DNA of 10,770 nucleotides from Candidatus Woesearchaeota archaeon (GCA_016203335.1 JACQNA010000047.1:1-10770), one strand, 5' to 3'. Shown: positions 1 through 6,555, counted from the first letter of the stretch. Notes: generated by a model from the letters alone, not told the origin. Translations and numbers: made by a program.

Positions 1-1902
1 ATAATAAACTTCATACTTTTCAAAATTTTCTCCTTTTGCAGTTCCAGTGATATCTACCTCTTCGGAGAGTGTATAATCCAAAGATTCTAATTCGGCAATT
101 AAAGGTTTCTCTTGAATTTTCACACTCTCCAAGACATCAATTTTTCCTGTTCCTTGCACCGTTGATGATTTTCCAATATCAACAGCGGTCGTTTTCAACA
201 CTGCTTTTATTTCTTCGGGAGTCCAACCAGGATGTGCTTGTTTAATCAATGCAACAGCGCCTGCAACATGCGGAGTTGCCATTGAAGTTCCGGAAATTGA
301 AACGTGCTTATCATCTAAACATTTTCTATCACCCCATGCAGAATCATATTCTGCTGCGCAAATATTTACTCCTGGCGCAACAACATCCGGCTTCATAATT
401 GCTTTTTTATCTTCGTTTTCATCGTTCCAAATAACGGGTCCTCTCGAAGAGAAAATCGCAATATTGCCTCGTTTATCAATTGCTCCGACAGTAATCGCTT
501 TTCTTGCTGTTCCTGGACTTCCAATTGTCTGTTTGCCCGGGCCAGAATTTCCGGCGGCAATTACTGCAACAACCCCATTGTTAACGACATTATCAACTGC
601 CTGAGACAAAGGATCATCCGGATCTCCAGGCCCCCCTAAGCTCATGCTTATTATATCCACATGATCAGAAAAATCACCGTCGCTATTTTGGTCAATTGCT
701 CTCTCTACTCCTTTAATCACATCATCATAACTTCCAGAACCCAGAGAGTTTAATACTTTATATGCAACAATTCTTGCATCAGGAGCAACTCCTTTCAAAA
801 CGCCATTTCCTGCAGCAATTGCAGCAACATGCGTTCCATGTCCATGGTCATCCATAGGATCATTGTCATTATTTACGAAATCATAGCCTCCGATAACCTT
901 GCAGCTTTCTCCAAAACAGCCGCCCAAGTCGGGATGTGTATAATCAACACCAGTGTCAATAACCGCAATGGTAACCCCCTTTCCAGTTAGGCATTCTTTT
1001 CCTGACGATGCACAATTACCTCCATCTTTATCCAATAGCCAGACATCATCTGCATTAATGAGCGGAACAGAATCCATAAGAGTGGTATGCACTTCGTAAT
1101 TCGGATATACTTCCTTGACCTCCGGGATGCCTCTTAACTTCAGCGCTTCTTCGTCATTAATATCCAAGGCAATGCCGTTAAATACAGTCTTATATTCCCC
1201 CATATCCTCAAGGGAATCCTCCTGCGCACCAATTGCGCTGCCCGTTATCTCATAGGCAAATCCCTTCTTGCCTAATGCAGAGAGAATCTTTTGCTTTGCT
1301 TGTTCATGCTCTCCTGATATTTTCTCTGAATGGCTTTCTAGCCTATCAGGAATATCCTCTTCCTGCAGCGAGAAAGTGGTATAGACGCTTCGGAGGATGC
1401 CACCAACAACAGGAACTTTACCCAGTGAGGAGGATGTTTGCTGATTTTCTTTAGCCTTTTCCTCCAGTTCTACCTTTTTCTCTAACACTGGCTTTTCCCT
1501 GAATTCAATGATGTAGCCATCGTATCGCGGCTCATTCTGACTAGAACCTGGAATCTGCTCGGGATATAACTTCTCCATTACCGCACTCTTGTCTATCACT
1601 ATGCCTCTTTCTGTATAAATCGGATTATCCCCATATATGCCATCAGATATGTCATTCTCATCTCTTTCGTCAAGGCTATACGCATCAGGCGGATCAGTCA
1701 GCTCAATCTTCTCGCCAACAGTATAGCTGTCTTTTAAAGTAGCGATTGAGATAGCAACATCGTAAATTCTCTCCTGACTGCCAAAAGGAATTCCAACATT
1801 GTTGATGGTTAAGCTTCCCGGATCCGGTAAATGCTGTGTTGGTGGCTGTGCATACGCAGAACTTATCAGTATAAAAACCGTCAAAAACACCCATTTGTGC
1901 AT
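1..1902 (-). CDS. Secreted subtilisin-like serine protease (S8), 3' end outside window
   Basis: Extracellular endopeptidase; 634 codons are visible without a stop, so the C-terminus lies beyond the left edge. Residues 1-20 (MHKWVFLTVFILISSAYA) form a signal peptide. Residues 21-190 are an unrecognised charged segment. About 195-270 resembles an I9 propeptide (NGIALDI, then VKEVYPNYEV just before the mature part). The catalytic domain follows, with Asp316 in AVIDTGVDYTHPDL, His355 in DDHGHGTHVA, oxyanion Asn452 in AAGNSGPG and Ser540 in SGTSMATPHVAG. All catalytic residues are present, so an active enzyme is expected. After about residue 565 a beta-rich tail begins (LSEEVDITGTAKGENF), as in surface subtilases with C-terminal binding domains. 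The ATG at 1902 lies 27 nt from a TATA box, and the signal peptide starts there. The gene is divergent from the ThyA fusion. The catalytic-domain part (1 to about 1050) looks clearly more AT-rich than the rest of the window. Confidence 0.95.
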   Translation of the reverse strand, partial: MHKWVFLTVFILISSAYAQPPTQHLPDPGSLTINNVGIPFGSQERIYDVAISIATLKDSYTVGEKIELTDPPDAYSLDERDENDISDGIYGDNPIYTERGIVIDKSAVMEKLYPEQIPGSSQNEPRYDGYIIEFREKPVLEKKVELEEKAKENQQTSSSLGKVPVVGGILRSVYTTFSLQEEDIPDRLESHSEKISGEHEQAKQKILSALGKKGFAYEITGSAIGAQEDSLEDMGEYKTVFNGIALDINDEEALKLRGIPEVKEVYPNYEVHTTLMDSVPLINADDVWLLDKDGGNCASSGKECLTGKGVTIAVIDTGVDYTHPDLGGCFGESCKVIGGYDFVNNDNDPMDDHGHGTHVAAIAAGNGVLKGVAPDARIVAYKVLNSLGSGSYDDVIKGVERAIDQNSDGDFSDHVDIISMSLGGPGDPDDPLSQAVDNVVNNGVVAVIAAGNSGPGKQTIGSPGTARKAITVGAIDKRGNIAIFSSRGPVIWNDENEDKKAIMKPDVVAPGVNICAAEYDSAWGDRKCLDDKHVSISGTSMATPHVAGAVALIKQAHPGWTPEEIKAVLKTTAVDIGKSSTVQGTGKIDVLESVKIQEKPLIAELESLDYTLSEEVDITGTAKGENFEKYEVYY

Positions 1903-1924
1903 AGGGCAAGAACTCCCGAGTGTA

Positions 1925-1933
1925 GTATATAAA
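1925..1933 (-). promoter_or_regulatory. TATA box of the protease gene
   Basis: On the minus strand this reads TTTATATAC and is centred about 27 nt before the ATG at 1902. It predicts transcription starting at or next to the start codon, so a leaderless mRNA. It lies in the 144-nt divergent gap shared with the ThyA-fusion promoter. Confidence 0.7.
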
Positions 1934-2016
1934 CCTTGTTGATTTCTCCCGGCGCTGCAAAAGATCCTGAGCCAGAGGCACAAGAAGAAACGGATATATT
2001 CTTTACCATAGCATTC

Positions 2017-2024
2017 TTTATAAA
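2017..2024 (+). promoter_or_regulatory. TATA box of the thyA-fusion operon
   Basis: TTTATAAA is centred about 27 nt before the ATG at 2047. It supports that ATG over the in-frame TTG codons at 1936 and 1939, which lie upstream of the box and could not be on a transcript starting from it. Confidence 0.7.
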
Positions 2025-2046
2025 CCATCCAAGATTCAGCAGCCTG

Positions 2047-3669
2047 ATGTCAGCCCCTTCTGCATGGGAAGTCGCCAGCCGGGACCGGATCGCCTATGTC
2101 AGCCCGAACCATCAGGAAAGCAGGGCGAATGTGGTAGTGACATTCTGCTGGACCATGCGCGATGTGGTTCTGCCGCGCCTGGACAAGGAAAATCTTGCCA
2201 TGGCGACCAACTTCTACACCCCTGCCGGCCTGGAAAGCATGGTGCGGAATATCCTGGCAAATCCGTACATCCGCTACATCATCCTGCTCGGCGAGGAATA
2301 CGCATCACGAAAAGGGGACCCGGCAGAGCTCACCAGCGCAAATGCCCTCCGCACATTCTTCACCAGGGGAATAGCAGACAGCCGCAAGCTGCCTGGATTT
2401 GAGAATGCAGTGTATTTTGACGCGAACATCCCGATAGAAGATATCAGGAAAGTCCAGCAGCACGTCCGGCTGATTGACCTCAATGCACAAATGCCTGCTG
2501 CCTCTGTTATGGAAAGGATTGCCGAGGCAAACCGCCTGCTCAGCACCCTGCCAAAAAAAGAGGCATTTTCCCCACCGCAAGTATTTCCGCAGGAGCCTGC
2601 ATCCAGCATCATGCCCTATGGCAGCGGCCCCCTGATTGTCCGCGGCACTACCATCCCAAAGGCTTGGGTCGAGGTAATCTACGCCATCAACCGCTATGGC
2701 AGGAAAAATCTGATGGATGCCAACACAGACAGGGAAGTAAAAGAGATTAACAATATGGTTGCGGTGATTACCGACTCCCAAAACCCTGATCTCTCATATA
2801 ATCCGTTTCTCGTGCCCATGACGCCGGAAAAGATCAAGGCGTATTGCGCAGAGGTTCTCTCCCCGGAACTGCCGCAGGGCAAGGCATACACCTACGGCAA
2901 CAAGCTGCGCGCCTATCACTTCCCCGACGAGGAATATATCCGGAATCTCAAGACAACCACCGCATTCAGGGACTTTGAGTTTGGCCAGGGGCCGCATATT
3001 GATGCGCATGTCGCGTACACCGGGCACGGCGCGGAGATTGACCAGGTCAAAGATATGATCTTCGCGTTGCAGAAAAACATCTATGCCAAGTCCATCCTTG
3101 CCATCACCTGGCACCCGGCAGATGAGCTCACCCGAAAGCACAAGTCATCGCCCTGCCTGGTGCTGGTGCAGCCGATAGTGCAGGATGAGAAGCTGAACCT
3201 CACGGTCTATTTCCGCAGCCATGACATGGTGCAGGGCTGGCCAGAGAATGCGTATGGCATGGCAGCGATCCAGAAAGAGCTTGCTGACGCTGTCCAGCTG
3301 CCGCCGGGAATCCTCACTATTATCTCCTCCTCCGCGCAAATCTACAAGCACTACTACAACCAGGTCGAGGAGATGCTCGGGAAATTCCGGAAGCATGAAG
3401 TCTCCTATACTGACCCGGTCGGCAATTATATTATCATGGTGAAGGAGGGCAAGATAGCAGTAAGCCACACGGATCCGGTGCTCAACAAGGAGCTGGAGCG
3501 CTTTGAGGGAAAGACCGCACAGGATGTCTATCTCCAGATTGCCGCAGCAGGGCATATGGACACTGGCCATGCGCTCTATCTGGGCACAGAGCTGCAGAAG
3601 GCCGAGTACGCCCTGAAAGACCCTTCCAAAGAATACGTCCAGGACCAGGAGCTCCGGCAGAAGAGGTAG
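2047..3669 (+). CDS. thyA: MtrA-like / thymidylate synthase / DUF4346 fusion protein
   Basis: A 540-residue three-domain protein, inferred to methylate dUMP to dTMP. Residues about 25-147 resemble the A subunit of tetrahydromethanopterin S-methyltransferase (FYTPAGLESMVRNILANP, then IRYIILLGEE). Residues about 195-445 are thymidylate synthase. Cys370 (SSPCLVLVQ) is the expected nucleophile, and R390-S391-x-D393 with G397, P399 and N401 fits the dUMP site. The Cys-to-Arg distance of 20 and Arg-to-Asn distance of 11 equal those in E. coli ThyA (C146, R166, N177). Tyr433 is kept, but Gln431 stands where His207 is expected. Residues about 450-535 match DUF4346 (GHALYLGTELQKAEYAL, then YVQDQE), a domain otherwise linked to pterin-binding proteins. 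The ATG at 2047 is set by the TATA box. The next gene starts 11 nt after the stop. Whether the MtrA-like part binds a corrinoid or a pterin cannot be told from sequence; the domain calls are from memory of the families. Confidence 0.85.
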   Translation: MSAPSAWEVASRDRIAYVSPNHQESRANVVVTFCWTMRDVVLPRLDKENLAMATNFYTPAGLESMVRNILANPYIRYIILLGEEYASRKGDPAELTSANALRTFFTRGIADSRKLPGFENAVYFDANIPIEDIRKVQQHVRLIDLNAQMPAASVMERIAEANRLLSTLPKKEAFSPPQVFPQEPASSIMPYGSGPLIVRGTTIPKAWVEVIYAINRYGRKNLMDANTDREVKEINNMVAVITDSQNPDLSYNPFLVPMTPEKIKAYCAEVLSPELPQGKAYTYGNKLRAYHFPDEEYIRNLKTTTAFRDFEFGQGPHIDAHVAYTGHGAEIDQVKDMIFALQKNIYAKSILAITWHPADELTRKHKSSPCLVLVQPIVQDEKLNLTVYFRSHDMVQGWPENAYGMAAIQKELADAVQLPPGILTIISSSAQIYKHYYNQVEEMLGKFRKHEVSYTDPVGNYIIMVKEGKIAVSHTDPVLNKELERFEGKTAQDVYLQIAAAGHMDTGHALYLGTELQKAEYALKDPSKEYVQDQELRQKR

Positions 3670-3676
3670 GGAGAGG
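3669..3676 (+). promoter_or_regulatory. Shine-Dalgarno-like site of the radical-SAM-like gene
   Basis: GGGAGAGG begins in the stop codon of the ThyA fusion; its GGGAG core ends 7 nt before the ATG at 3681. It supports translation of the second cistron from the same mRNA. Confidence 0.5.
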
Positions 3677-3680
3677 CAGC

Positions 3681-4433
3681 ATGCATGCATATATCGCCGG
3701 GCAGGTGCCCATGTCAACCATCCACTGGCAGGGAAAAGTGGCATTTGCCATATTGTTTGCAGGCAATAATTTCCGGCACGCGTTCTCGCATGCAGCGTTT
3801 GCCGAATTCAAGAATGAGTATCTGCTCGAGACCCGTGAGCTGAAAAAAGCGCTCGAGCAGCATCGGCATGCAGTAGAGGGAGTTGCCTTTGCCGGCGGAG
3901 AGCCCTGCCTGCAGAAGCCAGCTCTACTGGAGCTCGCGCAGGCAGCAAAGCGATATCAGCTTCCCGCTGTCCTTCTCACCAACGGCACCAAGCCGGATGT
4001 TATTACAGCCCTGGTGCAGGAGCAGCTCATCTCCCATATTATCCTGAGGATGCCTGCTCCGCTGGATGAAGCGATATTTGATAAGATAACCAGGGCAGCG
4101 ACATTCTTCATTCCTGCCTCGCAGCTGATTGCAGACATCCGCAGCACCATCAGGGAAGTGCAGCTGCACAACATTCCTGCTGAGGTGCAAACAACCATTG
4201 TACCCGGCATCCTCTACCGGAAAGAGGATATCCTGAACATTGCAGCTGCAATCGCTCCCCTGAGGTGCAGATGGGTGCTCAAGCAGTTCGTGCCTGATCC
4301 CAATCTGCTGGACAAAAAGTTGGGAAACATCTCCCCCCCAACCATGAAATTCCTGGAAACCCTTAAGGAAGCGGTGCAGAAGGAGTACCCCCAGATTGCG
4401 GTTGAGCTGGAGGAAAATAGCATTCTGTATTGA
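3681..4433 (+). CDS. NrdG-like radical-SAM homologue lacking the CxxxCxxC cluster motif
   Basis: A 250-residue protein aligned by eye with the anaerobic ribonucleotide reductase activase-like branch of radical SAM proteins. The start (AYIAGQVPMSTIHWQGKV) corresponds to the usual GFxxxSxIDYPGKV. The glycine-rich strand is kept (AGGEP, 71-75), as are LLTNGTKPD (98-106) and the C-terminal TTIVPG and WVLKQFVPDPNLLDKK. The usual GCNFRCPYCHN loop reads GNNFRHAFSHA here. The three cysteines that bind the 4Fe-4S cluster are therefore Asn29, His33 and Ser36, while the flanking residues survive. Three different codons changed with no frameshift, so sequencing error is unlikely. Only Cys76 and Cys196 remain. 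The protein should not carry out normal radical SAM chemistry; a binding or regulatory role beside the ThyA fusion is an inference. The 3' end overlaps the convergent DUF84 gene by 71 bp. Confidence 0.8.
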   Translation: MHAYIAGQVPMSTIHWQGKVAFAILFAGNNFRHAFSHAAFAEFKNEYLLETRELKKALEQHRHAVEGVAFAGGEPCLQKPALLELAQAAKRYQLPAVLLTNGTKPDVITALVQEQLISHIILRMPAPLDEAIFDKITRAATFFIPASQLIADIRSTIREVQLHNIPAEVQTTIVPGILYRKEDILNIAAAIAPLRCRWVLKQFVPDPNLLDKKLGNISPPTMKFLETLKEAVQKEYPQIAVELEENSILY

Positions 4434-4938
4434 CGATCTGCGCAAGCGCCATGAGTATGCCGAGCTCAGTAATCTTTTCTCTGGTTGCCTTTCCCTTGGT
4501 GAGAAAGCCGATAGCCCCCTCCCCATGGCGGAGCCGCTCATTCCCATAGCCAAGCTCGTGGAACACCTGGGAGATTTCCTTGCTCTCCCTGAGGACAGCA
4601 TCAACCACATGCGCAGGATGCTCAAACAGCGGGGCAGTGCCCAGGTAGTGGCGCCTGCCGTCATAAACAGCGCAGCAGGTCATGTCCATAAACCCGGAAT
4701 GCGTGCCCGGAAATGGAAAGAGCCCTGATTCAATGCCCACGGAATAATCAGATCCGGAAAACGCGGCAGCAGCGCGATGCTTCGCCCCCTTCATGATTTC
4801 TTTGATACCCTGAGGCTGGCAAGCAACAATGCTCTGCACAGCGATGCCCTTGACGGTAATATCCGTAAAATAATGCGAGAATGCTGCCTGTACTGCCCTA
4901 AGCTTCGCTTCATTGGCAGAGCCAACATGGATAATCAT
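4363..4938 (-). CDS. Inosine/xanthosine triphosphatase (DUF84/YjjX family)
   Basis: A 191-residue house-cleaning NTPase predicted to hydrolyse ITP and XTP to the monophosphates and pyrophosphate, keeping deaminated purines out of nucleic acids. Family motifs occur in order: GSANEAKLRAV (6-16), QPQGIKEIMKGAKHRA (41-56), GIESGL (68-73), a DMTCCAVYDG strand (85-94), and HGEGAIGFLTKGKATR (138-153). The core ends near residue 172. The last 20 residues (PPAQPQSGGTPSAPLP) are a low-complexity tail encoded in the overlap with the radical-SAM-like gene, so they are probably dispensable. The start ATG overlaps the tmk stop as ATGA, which suggests co-transcription and translational coupling with dTMP kinase. 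Confidence 0.85.
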   Translation of the reverse strand: MIIHVGSANEAKLRAVQAAFSHYFTDITVKGIAVQSIVACQPQGIKEIMKGAKHRAAAAFSGSDYSVGIESGLFPFPGTHSGFMDMTCCAVYDGRRHYLGTAPLFEHPAHVVDAVLRESKEISQVFHELGYGNERLRHGEGAIGFLTKGKATREKITELGILMALAQIVNTECYFPPAQPQSGGTPSAPLP

Positions 4939-5507
4939 CGGATCACCCGGAGAACAGCAACAATATCACGGAATACCTTCGCTTTAGGCTGGTTTGCATT
5001 GATGATATGCCAATGATATTTGTGTGCAAGTGTTAAATGGAGTCTCCGTACCTTGTGGAGCAGCGCATCATTCTGCTCATGGAGGTGTATCCGCTCTTTC
5101 CCGGAAGCAAACCGCCTGCCGTCCAGCAGGATGGCAAGGTCTTCATGGAGCAGCCCTTGATTCATTTTTCGGAGAGCATCCATCGAAATCCCCTTTGCAG
5201 AGCCCCAGGCAAGGCTCGTTCCCACATAATCTTCCATAATGACATCTCCTTTCTGGAGCGCAGCGATGACCTTTGCCTGCTGCTCAAACCGGTTTTTCGC
5301 GTAGAGCTGCTGGAACTCTTCTTCTGAGACAGATTGCCGGGTGCTCCGGAGGATGGCATGTATCTTTTTGCCTGAGGGAAGGGCATAATCAGGTGATTTG
5401 AAATAAGTAGCCTTTCTTCCCTTGTTCAGGAGATATGCCACCAGACGCTTGCATTGTGTTGTCTTGCCGATATTGTTGATGCCGTAAAGGACGATGAAGG
5501 AGCCCAT
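4935..5507 (-). CDS. tmk: Thymidylate (dTMP) kinase
   Basis: A 190-residue P-loop kinase that phosphorylates dTMP to dTDP, the step after thymidylate synthase. The Walker A loop is GINNIGKTT (residues 9-17). YFKSPDY (35-41), KNRFEQ (71-76) and EDYVGTSLAWG (92-102) occupy the usual dTMP-binding positions, and GRRFASGKERIHLHEQN (130-146) is the LID region. The usual DRY motif reads EDY, so the typical arginine there is replaced by Asp93. The length is normal for the family. The ATG at 5507 follows a TATA box by about 27 nt. The gene is the first of a two-gene operon with the DUF84 triphosphatase. A truncated relative lies at 6142-6339, on the far side of a toxin-antitoxin pair. Confidence 0.88.
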   Translation of the reverse strand: MGSFIVLYGINNIGKTTQCKRLVAYLLNKGRKATYFKSPDYALPSGKKIHAILRSTRQSVSEEEFQQLYAKNRFEQQAKVIAALQKGDVIMEDYVGTSLAWGSAKGISMDALRKMNQGLLHEDLAILLDGRRFASGKERIHLHEQNDALLHKVRRLHLTLAHKYHWHIINANQPKAKVFRDIVAVLRVIR

Positions 5508-5530
5508 AACGGATGGCTATAATGATTGTT

Positions 5531-5539
5531 TTTTTAAAG
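5531..5539 (-). promoter_or_regulatory. TATA box of the tmk operon
   Basis: The minus strand reads CTTTAAAAA, centred about 27 nt before the tmk ATG at 5507, again predicting a leaderless transcript. Nothing else is seen in the 117-nt gap between tmk and the toxin gene. Confidence 0.6.
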
Positions 5540-5624
5540 ATTGTTATTGCAGGTCGGCTACGCCCCCAGCTCGTTCTAGAGCAGATGTGTACAATAGCTG
5601 CGATATGCAACTTATGCTCAGCGG

Positions 5625-5921
5625 TTATTGGCTCAATTTTTCCCGTAAGGAATGCAGCCTTTTCAAGTGTGTTTGATATGCTTCTTTGTGCTTGCCGATA
5701 GTCAACAGCCAGATGGTATTGCTTTTAATATAATAGATAAGCCTGATGTTCTTCGTGATGGGCTCCCGATAACAATTCGCCCCGCCGCTGAGGTGCTTCT
5801 CCCGTTCCGGATTCTCTTTAATTTTCTTCTTTTTGGTATAGAATATAGTAAGATCGCTTGTGCTTAGGTTATGCAAATCCTTAAAGAAATCGGGGTGCTC
5901 TTTGACTTCCCACTCAGCCAA
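5625..5921 (-). CDS. relE: RelE/ParE-superfamily toxin
   Basis: A 98-residue protein typical of the RelE fold: WEVKEHPDFFKDL at the N-terminus, KKKKIKENPE in the helical part, a YREPITKNIRLIYYI strand pair, and IWLLTIGKHKEAY near the end. RelE toxins cleave mRNA on the ribosome; ParE relatives act on gyrase, and sequence alone does not say which this is. An ATG at 5975 would give 116 residues but would overlap the antitoxin by 62 nt. The TTG at 5921 is preferred: it overlaps the antitoxin stop by only 8 nt, has a strong Shine-Dalgarno site 6 nt upstream, and starts the protein where the RelE fold normally begins. The gene is more AT-rich than its neighbours, which suggests acquisition from elsewhere. 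Confidence 0.78.
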   Translation of the reverse strand: MAEWEVKEHPDFFKDLHNLSTSDLTIFYTKKKKIKENPEREKHLSGGANCYREPITKNIRLIYYIKSNTIWLLTIGKHKEAYQTHLKRLHSLREKLSQ

Positions 5922-6117
5922 TTTGGACTCCCCTCTTTTTGAGATAGCTATCCAGTTCTTTCTCGGTTTTTCCAATAGAGGGGTCTGCTTCTATGTCTGC
6001 AATCCTTTCTTTAGCTATTCTGTCCTGATCAAACATGTCCGTGACATCCTGTACTAAGTTTTCTACATCGGCAATCACTTTGCTGAATTTTTCTTCTGAA
6101 ACAGTTATGTTGGCCAT
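5914..6117 (-). CDS. Antitoxin partner of the RelE-like toxin
   Basis: A 67-residue acidic, helical protein (ITVSEEKFSKVIADVENLVQ, then TEKELDSYLKKRGVQIG). No named antitoxin family is recognised with confidence; the role is inferred from its size, charge and position directly upstream of a RelE-like toxin with overlapping ends. The C-terminal GKTEKELDSYLKKRG resembles the toxin-wrapping tail of many antitoxins. The ATG at 6117 lies about 28 nt from a TATA box, so the pair has its own leaderless promoter. Its coding end contains the toxin's ribosome binding site, which couples the two genes. Confidence 0.75.
   Translation of the reverse strand: MANITVSEEKFSKVIADVENLVQDVTDMFDQDRIAKERIADIEADPSIGKTEKELDSYLKKRGVQIG
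5928..5935 (-). promoter_or_regulatory. Shine-Dalgarno site of the toxin gene
   Basis: The minus strand reads GAGGGGAG, 6 nt before the TTG at 5921 and inside the antitoxin coding sequence. It is the main reason for choosing TTG at 5921 over ATG at 5975. Confidence 0.6.
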
Positions 6118-6140
6118 ATCATACTGCAGAGCATATCAAC

Positions 6141-6149
6141 TTTATAAAA
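6141..6149 (-). promoter_or_regulatory. TATA box of the toxin-antitoxin operon
   Basis: The minus strand reads TTTTATAAA, centred about 28 nt before the antitoxin ATG at 6117. The TAA that ends the truncated tmk copy lies within it, so the module's promoter sits on the broken gene's edge. Confidence 0.65.
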
Positions 6150-6339
6150 CTAACGATTGAGACCGCTGCTGGTGGCTGCGCAGGATGCTGTTGATGAGCC
6201 TGCCAAAGGAAGGCTGATAATTCGGTGATTTGAAGTAAGTGACGTGCCTGCCCTGCTTACGCAGATGCGCAACCAGTCTCCTGGCCTGCGTTGTCTTGCC
6301 GATATTGTTGATGCCGTAGAGGACGATGAAGGAGCCCAT
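6142..6339 (-). pseudogene. Truncated second copy of thymidylate kinase
   Basis: Only 65 codons. The N-terminus (MGSFIVLYGINNIGKTTQ) is identical to intact tmk over 18 residues, and similarity continues through VTYFKSPNYQPS to INSILRS (about residue 56). It then breaks into unrelated codons and stops at the toxin-antitoxin promoter. At the DNA level 6290-6339 matches 5458-5507 at 49 of 50 positions. The P-loop remains, but the dTMP-binding and LID parts are missing, so it cannot be a working kinase. No good TATA box lies 26 nt before the ATG at 6339. The missing 3' part is not seen between the toxin gene and intact tmk. A longer in-frame start at 6519 would run through the inverted-repeat region and is not credible. 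Confidence 0.85.
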
Positions 6340-6365
6340 GAGAAGAGAGAAGAAGTATTGTTTTG

Positions 6366-6555
6366 TCAAGAACCACCGGTCAGAGACCGGATGGCATGAC
6401 GCATAGATGTTTATATCCGGTGGTTCTTGAGTGTCAAAAATAAAAAGTTTTTGAGCATGCTCAGAAATGCGAGGCATTTCTGACACACACTCAGAATTCC
6501 ACCCAATTGTAGTTTGCACCGGTAAACCACCAGTCCAAGACCGGTGGAATTCTGA
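6366..6555. repeat. Cluster of interleaved inverted repeats, possible palindromic element
   Basis: No gene is seen in 6340-6571, but it holds several perfect inverted repeats. These are a 14-bp pair at 6366-6379 and 6417-6430 (TCAAGAACCACCGG), a 6-bp stem at 6376-6381 and 6385-6390, and a 7-bp pair at 6434-6440 and 6448-6454. There is also a 10-bp stem with a 3-nt loop at 6461-6483, a 13-bp pair at 6491-6503 and 6543-6555 (TCAGAATTCCACC), and a 7-bp pair at 6517-6523 and 6540-6546. The outer ends also match each other imperfectly (TCA, GAA and CCACCGGTC shared). It may be a small palindromic element or a structured RNA. Confidence 0.7.

Noticed and set aside
1936..2046. N-terminal extension of the ThyA fusion from TTG codons at 1936 or 1939
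   Set aside because: It lies upstream of the TATA box at 2017-2024, needs a TTG start, and adds 37 residues with no family match.
3145..3744. 199-codon minus-strand frame inside the ThyA fusion
   Set aside because: It is antisense to a region whose plus-strand protein shows clear ThyA and DUF4346 motifs; no family resemblance.
3681..3800. Frameshift or sequencing error as the cause of the missing radical-SAM cysteines
   Set aside because: The flanking residues of the motif are kept in the same frame and three separate codons differ by several bases each.
5922..5975. ATG start at 5975 for the RelE-like toxin
   Set aside because: It would overlap the antitoxin by 62 nt and add 18 residues before the fold begins; TTG 5921 has a strong ribosome binding site.
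6340..6519. 60-residue N-terminal extension of the truncated tmk copy
   Set aside because: It translates the inverted-repeat cluster and has no counterpart in the intact tmk.
6366..6555. CRISPR array
   Set aside because: The repeats are inverted and of different sequences, with no regular direct repeat and spacer pattern and no cas gene nearby.
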